Source: Beijerinckiaceae bacterium
GTDB lineage: Bacteria; Pseudomonadota; Alphaproteobacteria; Rhizobiales; Beijerinckiaceae
Assembly (NCBI GenBank): GCA_022702195.1
Contig: JAKONB010000040.1
Coordinates: 1 to 5,523, forward strand
Length of the DNA: 5,523 nt
Reading direction: 5' to 3'
Positions 1 through 5,523 of this stretch are shown piece after piece. How positions within the stretch are numbered: position 1 is the first letter of the stretch; every line of letters starts with the position of its first letter. The notes below the pieces were generated by a model. The model was not told the origin of the DNA, searched no databases, and saw nothing but the letters and a program-made list of their open reading frames with translations. Made by a program: the position numbers and the translations under genes.

Positions 1-926
1 GCGGACAGACCGTGGCGCTCATCGGCGAATCGGGCTCGGGCAAGAGCGTGACCCTGCGGGCGATCATGCGGCTCAACCCCGAGCGCAAGACCCGGATCGG
101 CGGCGAGATCCGTGTGGCCGGCCAGGACGTGATGGCGCTCTCGTCCCGGGGGCTGCGCGATCTGCGCGGCCGGGCCGTGGCGATGATCTTCCAGGAGCCG
201 CTGCTCGCCCTCGACCCGGTCTACACGGTGGGCCGGCAGATCACCGAGGCGATCCGCCAGCACGAGCGGATCGGCGCGGCGGCGGCGCGCCAGCGTGCGC
301 TCGAACTCTTCGAGCGGGTCCGCATTCCGAGCCCGGAGCGGCGCCTCGACGCCTATCCGCACGAGATGTCGGGGGGCATGCGCCAGCGCGCGATGATCGC
401 CCTGGCTCTGGCCTGCCGGCCGAAGGTGCTGCTCGCCGACGAGCCGACCACGGCGCTCGACGCCACGGTGCAGATCCAGATCCTGCTGCTGCTGCGCGAA
501 TTACAGGCCGAACTCGGGCTCTCCACCATCTTCGTCACCCACGATCTGGGGGCGGCGGTGGAGGTCGCCGACCGGATCGCCGTGATGTATGCCGGCCGTA
601 TCGTCGAGGAGGGGTCCGCCCGCGACGTGGTGCTGAACCCGCACCACCCCTACACGATCGGCCTGCTGCGCAGCCGCGCCGACGGGGCCTTGGCCAAGGG
701 CTCGCGCCTCAAGACCATTCCGGGCAGCCCGCCGGATCTAGCCAACCGCCCGCCCGGCTGCCCCTTCGCCCCGCGCTGCTTCCTGGCCGAGGAACGCTGC
801 CGGGTGGAAGCCCCCGCCTCCGTGGCCGTCCAGCCTGGCCACCGCGCCGCCTGCTGGCGCACGGAGGCCGCGCAGGCGGCCTTCGAGGGGGACAGGGCAC
901 CGATGCCGGAAGCCGCCGCCGTCTGA
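1..926 (+). CDS. Peptide-type ABC transporter ATP-binding protein (DppD/OppD class), 5'-truncated
   Basis: This cytoplasmic ATPase subunit would power import of di- or oligopeptides, or related compounds such as nickel chelates or glutathione. The gene enters from the left edge: the reading frame is open from base 3 (Gly-Gln-Thr-Val), so the GTG at 12 is an internal valine and roughly the first 30-40 residues are missing. Counting from that valine, the Walker A motif GESGSGKS is at 5-12, the Q-loop glutamine at 61, the signature MSGGM at 119-123, Walker B LLADEP at 140-145 and the H-loop histidine at 177. The SGGM form of the signature is typical of DppD/OppD. The C-terminal oligo_HPY extension (about 208-285) has cysteines at 250, 256, 263 and 281; in some family members such cysteines bind an iron-sulfur cluster. 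It ends in TGA, converging on the chemoreceptor gene. Family is certain; substrate is unknown. Confidence 0.93.
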   Translation, partial: GQTVALIGESGSGKSVTLRAIMRLNPERKTRIGGEIRVAGQDVMALSSRGLRDLRGRAVAMIFQEPLLALDPVYTVGRQITEAIRQHERIGAAAARQRALELFERVRIPSPERRLDAYPHEMSGGMRQRAMIALALACRPKVLLADEPTTALDATVQIQILLLLRELQAELGLSTIFVTHDLGAAVEVADRIAVMYAGRIVEEGSARDVVLNPHHPYTIGLLRSRADGALAKGSRLKTIPGSPPDLANRPPGCPFAPRCFLAEERCRVEAPASVAVQPGHRAACWRTEAAQAAFEGDRAPMPEAAAV

Positions 927-931
927 GCACC

Positions 932-969
932 CGCCAGCCGGGCTCGCCGGGATCGTGCCCCGGCTGGCG
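932..969. terminator. Hairpin between convergent genes, likely bidirectional terminator
   Basis: CGCCAGCCGGG at 932-942 is the exact reverse complement of CCCGGCTGGCG at 959-969, giving an 11-bp GC-rich stem with a 16-base loop. It fills the 43-base gap between the TGA of the plus-strand ATPase (924-926) and the stop codon of the minus-strand receptor (970-972). Its symmetry would let it act on transcripts from both sides. Neither side has a T-run, so it is not a canonical intrinsic terminator; it may pause polymerase, protect 3' ends or work with Rho. The structure is directly visible and the role is inferred from position. Confidence 0.62.
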
Positions 970-2970
970 TCAGGCGGCCCGCACGGTCTGGAGAAAGTGC
1001 TCGACCTCCTGGTTGAGCTGCTCCGATTGGCGCGAGAGTTCGGAGGCCGAGGCGAGAACCCGCGCCGCGGCGCCGCCGGTCTCCTCGGCGGCAGTGGCCA
1101 AGCCGACGATGTTGCCCGTCACCTCCCCGGTGCCGGTGGCGGCCTGCGCCACGTTCCGGACGATCTCCTGGGTCGCCGATCCCTGCTGCTCGCTCGCCAC
1201 GGCGATGCTCGCCGCGACCGTGCTGATCTCCCGGATCCGGGTCGCGATGCCGTCGATCGACGACACCGCGTGGCCGGTGGAACTCTGGATGCGGCCGATA
1301 TGACCGGTGATCTCCTCGGTGGCCCGGGCGGTCTGGCTCGCCAGTTCCTTCACCTCGGTGGCCACAACGGCAAAGCCTCGGCCCGCCTCGCCGGCCCGGG
1401 CCGCCTCGATGGTGGCGTTCAGCGCCAGCAGGTTGGTCTGGCTCGCGATGTTGGAGATCAGCCCGACCACGTCGCCGATCCGCGAAACGGCCTCGGACAG
1501 GTCCTTGACCTGATCCGCGGTCCGATCGGTGTCCGACACGGTGCTCTGCGCCAGGGCCGAGGAGGCCGCGATCTGGCGGGCGATCTCCCGCACGCTGGAA
1601 CCCAGCTCCTCCGCCGCGACCGCCACGGTGCCGACATAAGTGGCCGCCTGTTCGGCCGCCGCCGCGACGCCGGTGGATTGCGCGGCGGTCTCGGTGGCCG
1701 TGGCCGCCATGGATCGCGCCGTCAGCTGCAGTTCATTGGCCGAGGACGAGACCCGGCCGACGATGCCGCCCACCGCCCGCTCGAAATCATCGGCCAGGGC
1801 GAGCATGGTGCGCTGGCGCTCGCCGGCGGCGGCCTCGTCGGTGAGACGTTTCATCTCCGCCTGATCCAGGGCCTTGCGGGCCACCATCGCCCGGATGCCC
1901 TCGACGGCCCGGCCCACCGCGCCGATCTCGTCGTGGCGGCGCGCCTCCACGATCTCGGCCTCCACCTCGCCCCGAGCCATGCGCTCGAGCACGCCCACCA
2001 GGCGGTTCATCGGACGGGCGATGGTCACGGCCATCAACCGACCGACCGCGAGGGCGAGCAGCAGCAGCACGATCACGGTGGTGGCCATCATGATCCTGGC
2101 CAGGGATTCCACCGGCGCGAAGGCGCTGGCGCGGTCCGCCGAGAGGGCGATGTACCAGTCGAGGGCAGGGGGCAGGTTGGGCACGCGGGCGAACACCGTC
2201 AGGGTCGGCCGACCGCCCTCGAGGGTTTCGATTGGGGCGGCATCCGGCCTGGGCTGCGCACCGGCGATCAGCTCCGAGAGCGGCTTGCCGACGAGTTCGG
2301 CGCGCGGATGAATCAGGAGCTTGCCGGCGCCGGACACGAGGTAGGCGTAGCCGTGCCCGCCGGTATCGACCTCCTGGATCATGCGCGAGAGCGCGCCGAG
2401 GTCGAAATCGCTGCCGACGACGCCGAGGAACGTCCCGGTGTCGTCGCGCACCGGCGCCGAGGCCGTGATCGTGAGCTGGCGCGTGCTGGCGGCGAGGTAG
2501 GGCTCGGTCAGGATCGGGCCGCCGGCCGCGACCGCGCCCTTGAACCAGGGCCGCTGGCGGGGATCGTAGCCGGGCGGGATCTCGCCCTTCGGCATCTTGG
2601 TGTAGAAACCGTCGGTGCGTCCGAAGGAACTGAGCAGGAACGATTCCCGCGCGATCGGCGCGCCGAGGACGCCGTCCGCGCCCGGGCCGGCGCCGATGAC
2701 GGCGATTTCCTCGGCCATCAGGCGGGTCAGGTTGAGCTTGCCCCGGAGCCAGTTGCCGACGCTGGAGGCGGCGGTCTTGCTCAGGTTCGACATGCCGCTG
2801 TCCACGTCGACCCGCAGCATCGCGGATTGGGACACGTAGACATACGCCGAGCACGCGATGAAGGCCGTGCAGACGATGGCGAGAATGAAGGCCGTCGCCC
2901 GGCCGGATACGCCGAGCCGCAGACGAGACCATCTCGAGGCCGCCGTCAAACTCACGAAGTTCTCAGACAC
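970..2970 (-). CDS. Methyl-accepting chemotaxis protein with dCache sensor domain
   Basis: This 666-residue transmembrane chemoreceptor would control the CheA kinase and flagellar rotation in response to a periplasmic ligand. Order: cytoplasmic N-terminus, TM1 (about 25-46), periplasmic double-Cache domain (about 47-288), TM2 (about 291-315), HAMP (about 311-365, with Pro320 and DEIG at 347-350), then the signalling coiled coil. The hairpin tip, at about 505-543, contains the hallmark QTNLLALNATIEAARAGE. The membrane-distal Cache module carries DPRQRPWF (136-143); the second contains GHGYAYLVS (205-213). A strong methylation consensus surrounds Glu629-Glu630, with weaker ones at 440-441, 454-455 and 594-595. 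The protein ends HFLQTVRAA, so the CheR/CheB-binding pentapeptide tether of E. coli Tar/Tsr type is absent. GTG is chosen as start because a GGAG lies six bases upstream and the next methionines fall after TM1. The ligand is not known; the gene follows a polyamine-type importer on the same strand. Confidence 0.96.
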   Translation of the reverse strand: MSENFVSLTAASRWSRLRLGVSGRATAFILAIVCTAFIACSAYVYVSQSAMLRVDVDSGMSNLSKTAASSVGNWLRGKLNLTRLMAEEIAVIGAGPGADGVLGAPIARESFLLSSFGRTDGFYTKMPKGEIPPGYDPRQRPWFKGAVAAGGPILTEPYLAASTRQLTITASAPVRDDTGTFLGVVGSDFDLGALSRMIQEVDTGGHGYAYLVSGAGKLLIHPRAELVGKPLSELIAGAQPRPDAAPIETLEGGRPTLTVFARVPNLPPALDWYIALSADRASAFAPVESLARIMMATTVIVLLLLALAVGRLMAVTIARPMNRLVGVLERMARGEVEAEIVEARRHDEIGAVGRAVEGIRAMVARKALDQAEMKRLTDEAAAGERQRTMLALADDFERAVGGIVGRVSSSANELQLTARSMAATATETAAQSTGVAAAAEQAATYVGTVAVAAEELGSSVREIARQIAASSALAQSTVSDTDRTADQVKDLSEAVSRIGDVVGLISNIASQTNLLALNATIEAARAGEAGRGFAVVATEVKELASQTARATEEITGHIGRIQSSTGHAVSSIDGIATRIREISTVAASIAVASEQQGSATQEIVRNVAQAATGTGEVTGNIVGLATAAEETGGAAARVLASASELSRQSEQLNQEVEHFLQTVRAA

Positions 2971-2976
2971 GCCGAT

Positions 2977-2980
2977 CTCC
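2977..2980 (-). promoter_or_regulatory. Shine-Dalgarno sequence of the chemoreceptor gene
   Basis: On the minus strand GGAG is followed by six bases (atcggc) and then GTG at 2970-2968. This is good spacing and decides the GTG start, which places all of TM1 inside the protein. Confidence 0.7.
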
Positions 2981-2993
2981 GATAAACAGAAGA

Positions 2994-3010
2994 CGACGAT
3001 CCGATCGTCG
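2994..3010 (-). promoter_or_regulatory. Hairpin/dyad in the chemoreceptor leader, followed by a T-rich stretch
   Basis: CGACGAT (2994-3000) and ATCGTCG (3004-3010) are perfect 7-base inverted arms around a 3-base centre. Read on the minus strand the hairpin is followed at once by tcttctgtttat (8 T in 12), then by the GGAG and GTG of the receptor gene. The layout resembles an intrinsic terminator for the transporter operon, about 116 bases past its last stop codon. But its outer edge is only 23 bases before the receptor start, leaving no room for a promoter between. It could therefore be a terminator/attenuator controlling read-through into the receptor gene, or a DNA operator. The structure is seen; the role is inferred. 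Confidence 0.45.
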
Positions 3011-3125
3011 CCGGCCTGCTCTTACCGGTCCAGGCTTAAGATCGGCTAAAATCGCGTCGTAGATCGCGGCACCGCATCCTCTCTGCCTGGTGAGGTCGGG
3101 CGGCGAACGCGACCGGGGGCGTCTT

Positions 3126-4016
3126 TTACGCCGCGCCGAGGCCCCGCCGCGCCCGCCGCCGCTGGAGATACAGGCTCGCCCCCAGCGCCGTGGCGATCAC
3201 CGCGAGCGACATCCCCGTGGTGAGGGTGCCGAGCGCGTAGATCTCCGGCGTGGTGACCGTCGTCGTCAGTCCCTGCAACTCGAGTGGCAATGTGTTGCGG
3301 CCGCCGATGGCCTGGCTGGTGCGGGCAAGTTCATCGAAAGACAGGGTGAATCCGAACAGGGCGACGCCCACCAGGGACGGCGCGAGGATCGGCACGACGA
3401 CATTGCGCACCGTCTGCGGTCCGGTGGCGCCGAGATCCCGCGCCGCCTCCTCGTAGGCCGGGTCGAAGCGGTTGAAGACCGCGAACATGATCAAGAGGCC
3501 GAAGGGCAGGGTCCAGGTGAGATGCGCGCCCAGCGCCGAGCTGTAGAGCCCCATCACCGTGCCGTGTTCCTGGAGCCAACCCCAGCCGGTGGCGGCGGCG
3601 GCCCCTTTCACCGCCTCGTCGAGGAGCCGGAATTCGAGGCCGATGCCGAGCGAGACCACGATGGAGGGCACGATCAGGCTCGCCACCGCCACGGTGAACA
3701 AAGCGCCCTCGCCGCGAAAGCGCTTGCGGAAGGCCAGCCCCGCGAAGAACGCGATGCCCACGGTGAGCAGCATCACCACGAGGCCGAGGCGCAGCGAGCG
3801 CCACAGGGCGCCCCAGATGTCGACGATGCCGAGCCCGGCCCAGAGCTTGCCGAACCAATGGGTCGAGACCCCGTTCATCGGGAAGGTGAGGCCGCCCTGC
3901 GGCCCCTGGAAGCTGAGCGCCAGGATGGTCAGGGTCGGTCCGTACAGGAAGGCGACGAACAGGCAGAAGAACGCCGCCAGCCCGTAGAAGGCGGCGGAGC
4001 GGGGGCGGTCGCTCAT
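3126..4016 (-). CDS. ABC transporter permease, PotC-like (spermidine/putrescine type)
   Basis: This 296-residue inner-membrane subunit would pair with the PotB-like permease to form the channel of a polyamine-type importer. Six hydrophobic segments are visible at about 8-33, 70-95, 104-127, 155-180, 207-227 and 262-284, the usual topology and length for PotC relatives. The cytoplasmic EAA loop that docks on the ATPase is at 189-211 (EEAARDLGATG, then VVVPIL). LSFDEL at 225-230 and NTLPL at 241-245 match PotC-family positions in form. The ATG at 4016-4014 is one base after the TAG of the upstream permease (TAGGATG), and AGGAAGGAA (4032-4024) lies seven bases before it, so translation is probably coupled. 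It ends in TAA and is the last transporter gene of the run. The transported solute may be a polyamine or another small amine or amino-acid-like compound; the family does not fix it. Confidence 0.93.
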   Translation of the reverse strand: MSDRPRSAAFYGLAAFFCLFVAFLYGPTLTILALSFQGPQGGLTFPMNGVSTHWFGKLWAGLGIVDIWGALWRSLRLGLVVMLLTVGIAFFAGLAFRKRFRGEGALFTVAVASLIVPSIVVSLGIGLEFRLLDEAVKGAAAATGWGWLQEHGTVMGLYSSALGAHLTWTLPFGLLIMFAVFNRFDPAYEEAARDLGATGPQTVRNVVVPILAPSLVGVALFGFTLSFDELARTSQAIGGRNTLPLELQGLTTTVTTPEIYALGTLTTGMSLAVIATALGASLYLQRRRARRGLGAA

Positions 4017-4017
4017 C

Positions 4018-4959
4018 CTAGAGTTCCTTCCTCAGATCGATGAGCCGGGTCATGGCCGCGATCATCACCATCACGGCGGCCAGCAGCACGATGGCGTTGG
4101 CGGCCGCCGCCGGGAGTTGCAGCGCCGACATCTGCACCTGGATGACCTTGCCGACGGAGGCGATCTGCTGGCCGCCCATGACGCCGACGGTGACGAAATC
4201 GCCCATCACCAGGGTGACGACGAAGATCGACCCGATGGCGATGCCGGGCTTGGTCAGCGGCACCACCACGTTCCACAGGGTCTGCCAGCCGGTGGCGCCG
4301 GAATCGTAGGCCGCCTCCAGCAGCGACCGGTCGATCCGCGCCATGCTGTTGAAGATCGGCACGATCATGAAGACCGTGTTGAGGTGGACGAAGGCCAGCA
4401 CCACCGAGAAGTCGGAATAGAGCAGCCCCTCGATGGGCGACTTGATGATCCCCATCCCCATCAGCGTGTCGTTGACGAGGCCGTTGCGCCCGAGCAGCGG
4501 GATCCACGAGATCATGCGGATCACGTTCGAGGTCCAGAACGGGATCGTGCAGAGGAGGAAGAGGGCCATCTGCATCGTCTTCGAGCGCACGTGGAAGGCC
4601 ACGAAATACGCCACGGTGAAGCCGATCAGCAGGGTGAAGCCCCAGGTCAGCGCGCAGAATTTCAGGGTGGAGAGGTAAGTGCGGAACGTGGTGCAGAGAT
4701 CGCCCGCGGCGCAGCCATCGAACACGTCGACGTAGTTCTGCAGGGTGAAGGCCGGGATGATCTCGTACTCGTTGTACTCCCAGAAGCTCACCATCAGGGT
4801 GAGCAGCAGCGGCACCACGAAGAACACCAGGAACACGAGGGCCATCGGCGCCGCCTGGAGATAGGCCAGCGCCTGCCGGCGGCGGGTTTTCGCGGTGAGG
4901 CTCGCCGGGGCCGGAACGGCGGGCGCTGGGGCGGAAGCGGAAAGGGCGATGTCGGTCAT
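4018..4959 (-). CDS. ABC transporter permease, PotB-like (spermidine/putrescine type)
   Basis: This 313-residue inner-membrane permease would be the partner of the PotC-like protein. Six hydrophobic segments lie at about 35-58, 98-121, 127-148, 182-205, 236-256 and 286-305, after a cytoplasmic Ala/Pro-rich N-terminus (7-20). PFWTSNVIRMISW (140-152) followed by LLGRNGLVN (155-163) is the signature seen in PotB relatives between TM3 and TM4. The EAA loop is at 214-236 (LLEAAYDSGATG, then VVVPL). Two cysteines, 83 and 89, fall in the predicted first periplasmic loop and could form a disulfide. The ATG at 4959 has a modest AGGT about eight bases upstream; it lies 69 bases after the binding-protein gene, across a GC-rich palindrome. 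No ATPase gene lies between it and the end of the cluster, so the PotA-like subunit should be encoded elsewhere, most simply upstream beyond 5523. Confidence 0.93.
   Translation of the reverse strand: MTDIALSASAPAPAVPAPASLTAKTRRRQALAYLQAAPMALVFLVFFVVPLLLTLMVSFWEYNEYEIIPAFTLQNYVDVFDGCAAGDLCTTFRTYLSTLKFCALTWGFTLLIGFTVAYFVAFHVRSKTMQMALFLLCTIPFWTSNVIRMISWIPLLGRNGLVNDTLMGMGIIKSPIEGLLYSDFSVVLAFVHLNTVFMIVPIFNSMARIDRSLLEAAYDSGATGWQTLWNVVVPLTKPGIAIGSIFVVTLVMGDFVTVGVMGGQQIASVGKVIQVQMSALQLPAAAANAIVLLAAVMVMIAAMTRLIDLRKEL
4024..4032 (-). promoter_or_regulatory. Shine-Dalgarno of the PotC-like gene, inside the PotB-like gene
   Basis: AGGAAGGAA on the minus strand lies seven bases before the ATG at 4016-4014. 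It overlaps the last codons (Arg-Lys-Glu) and precedes the TAG of the upstream permease. With the one-base gap (TAGGATG) this supports coupled, near-equimolar translation of the two permeases. Confidence 0.65.
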
Positions 4960-4984
4960 GGCTCTACCTGCGTGACGCGCGAAT

Positions 4985-5010
4985 CCCTTCCCCCGCAGAC
5001 GGGGGAGGGG
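4985..5010. repeat. REP-like GC-rich palindrome between binding-protein and permease genes
   Basis: The arms CCCTTCCCCCG (4985-4995) and CGGGGGAGGGG (5000-5010) pair around the 4-base loop CAGA, with one imperfect position (T:G at 4989/5007). On the minus-strand transcript this gives seven contiguous pairs, one A·C mismatch and three more pairs. It lies in the 69-base gap after the binding-protein stop and before the PotB-like start. Stable hairpins there (the malE-malF REP is the classic case) protect upstream mRNA and raise binding protein over permease. The C-rich/G-rich arm style resembles dispersed intergenic palindromes of Methylobacterium and other Rhizobiales genomes. Only one copy is in the window, so repetition is not shown here. 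Confidence 0.6.
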
Positions 5011-5028
5011 TTCGATGTCGAGCTTTCC

Positions 5029-5523
5029 TCACGCGGCGATGAACTCGTTCCACTTGCGGACCATGTAGGTGTTCTCGTCCATCACCGCGTTCCAGCAGGC
5101 GACGCCGCCCATGCGGGCGTCGAACGAGCCGCCGTCGCGGGTGGCGCCGGCCTTCTCCAGCACGCTGCCGTCCGGACCCTTGATGTCCTGCGCGGCGGGC
5201 TTGCCCTCCATCCAGTAGGCCCATTCGTAGGGCTCCATCTGGGTCTTGGCGGTCTCCAGCACCGCCGAGTAGTAGCCCTGGCGGTTGAGATAGGCACCGG
5301 CCCAGCCGGACAGGAACCAATTGATGAAATCGTAGGCAGCGTCGAGCTTCCGGCCTGACAGCGTTTTAGGCAGGCCGAAGCCGGTGGCCCAGGCGCGGTA
5401 GCCTTCCTTGAGCGGCTGGTAGGTGCAGGCGACGCCCTGGGAGCGGACCTTGGTGACGGCGGGCGACCACATCGACTGGATCACCGTCTCGCCCGACGCC
5501 ATCAGGTTCACGGATTCGTTGAA
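5029..5523 (-). CDS. Periplasmic solute-binding protein of a polyamine-type ABC importer (PotD/COG0687-like), N-terminus missing
   Basis: The visible 164 residues are the C-terminal part of an extracellular solute-binding protein that would capture ligand in the periplasm and deliver it to the two permeases encoded downstream. The frame is open to the window edge (Phe-Asn-Glu-Ser-Val), so the GTG at 5511 is an internal valine and the signal peptide and N-terminal lobe lie outside. Numbering from the edge, SGETVIQSMWSPAV (10-23), YQPLKEGYRAWATGFGLPK (35-53), INWFLSGWAGAYLNRQGYYS (67-86) and ACWNAVMDE (142-150) are in the style of PotD-type proteins. There are two cysteines, 33 and 143. The aromatic, acidic composition fits a cationic or amine ligand, but the specificity residues are mostly outside the window. 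It ends in TGA, 69 bases before the PotB-like gene. Confidence 0.88.
   Translation of the reverse strand, partial: FNESVNLMASGETVIQSMWSPAVTKVRSQGVACTYQPLKEGYRAWATGFGLPKTLSGRKLDAAYDFINWFLSGWAGAYLNRQGYYSAVLETAKTQMEPYEWAYWMEGKPAAQDIKGPDGSVLEKAGATRDGGSFDARMGGVACWNAVMDENTYMVRKWNEFIAA

Larger units (their letters stand above)
2971..3125. other. Intergenic region between permease operon and chemoreceptor gene
   Basis: This 155-base gap separates the PotC-like stop codon from the receptor start; both genes are on the minus strand. It is long enough to hold an independent receptor promoter, but I see no convincing sigma-70 box pair, and no TAAA-N15-GCCGATAA flagellar-sigma match (one GCCGATCT on the minus strand lacks its partner). 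It contains the dyad at 2994-3010 and the receptor Shine-Dalgarno. A weak 5-bp stem (GGCGT 3118-3122, ACGCC 3128-3132) overlaps the permease stop codon. No small open reading frame with a convincing start was seen. Confidence 0.5.

Noticed and set aside
1787..2932. A 381-residue minus-strand frame shifted within the receptor gene, and a similar 175-residue one at 3331-3858.
   Set aside because: They are Arg/Pro/Gly-rich out-of-frame translations of clear genes. No frameshift is needed, because both real proteins are intact and of normal length.
955..2985. A 676-residue open frame on the plus strand opposite the whole chemoreceptor gene.
   Set aside because: Its codons are exactly in register with the receptor codons, so its stops would need TTA, CTA or TCA codons in the receptor, which are rare in this GC-rich sequence. 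Its product is Arg/Gly/His-rich low-complexity sequence with no recognisable domain. The minus-strand frame encodes a full textbook receptor.
3041..3070. A possible flagellar-sigma promoter (minus-strand GCCGATCT) and a direct repeat ATCGCG (3051-3056, 3063-3068) upstream of the receptor.
   Set aside because: No TAAA-like upstream box lies at the required distance, and 6-base repeats are expected by chance in GC-rich DNA.
3030..3090. The inverted pair CCAGGC (3030-3035) and GCCTGG (3085-3090) as a long-range stem.
   Set aside because: Only six bases pair, across a 49-base loop with no supporting structure.
3090..4043. A 317-residue plus-strand open frame opposite the PotC-like permease.
   Set aside because: It has the same codon-register antisense relation, a charged composition without domains, and no credible ribosome-binding site. 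The opposite strand is a clear permease.
4117..5358. A 413-residue plus-strand open frame spanning the PotB-like and binding-protein genes.
   Set aside because: It is in antisense register with both real genes and runs through the intergenic palindrome. The His/Arg/Asp/Gly-rich product looks like noise.
5029..5511. Treating the GTG at 5511 as the true start of a short 160-residue protein.
   Set aside because: The frame stays open to the window edge, and the sequence begins in the middle of a binding-protein domain with no signal peptide. It is a window truncation, not a small gene.

Overview
The window is strongly GC-rich. Its coding regions favour G or C at third codon positions, and long open frames lie antisense to every gene. 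The protein sequences resemble those of soil or plant-associated Alphaproteobacteria of the Rhizobiales/Methylobacterium type. That placement is an inference from protein style and a REP-like intergenic palindrome, not from a marker gene. Five protein genes are visible and two of them run off the window ends.

Layout: (1) 1-926, plus strand: the 3' part of a peptide-type ABC transporter ATPase (DppD/OppD class). (2) 932-969: an 11-bp perfect inverted repeat between two convergent genes, probably a shared terminator. (3) 970-2970, minus strand: a complete methyl-accepting chemotaxis receptor with a periplasmic dCache domain. (4) 2971-3125: a 155-bp gap with the receptor's ribosome-binding site and a hairpin followed by a T-rich stretch. 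(5) 3126-4016 and 4018-4959, minus strand: two inner-membrane permeases of the spermidine/putrescine (PotC/PotB) type, separated by one base. (6) 4985-5010: a GC-rich REP-like palindrome. (7) 5029-5523, minus strand: the C-terminal half of the matching periplasmic binding protein, whose 5' end is outside the window.

The three minus-strand transporter genes read binding protein, then PotB-like, then PotC-like permease. They form most of one polyamine-type ABC importer. The energising ATPase (PotA type) is not in the window and would be expected upstream of the binding protein, beyond 5523. The receptor follows on the same strand, so a sensor and an uptake system for small nitrogenous compounds may be functionally linked, though nothing here proves it. 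The peptide ATPase on the left belongs to a separate operon reading toward the receptor.

I found no phage, transposon, CRISPR, tRNA or rRNA sequence, and no evident new enzymatic system. The points most worth a second look are the receptor-transporter pairing, the near-match of the receptor to the amino-acid-binding dCache motif, and the two structured intergenic elements.
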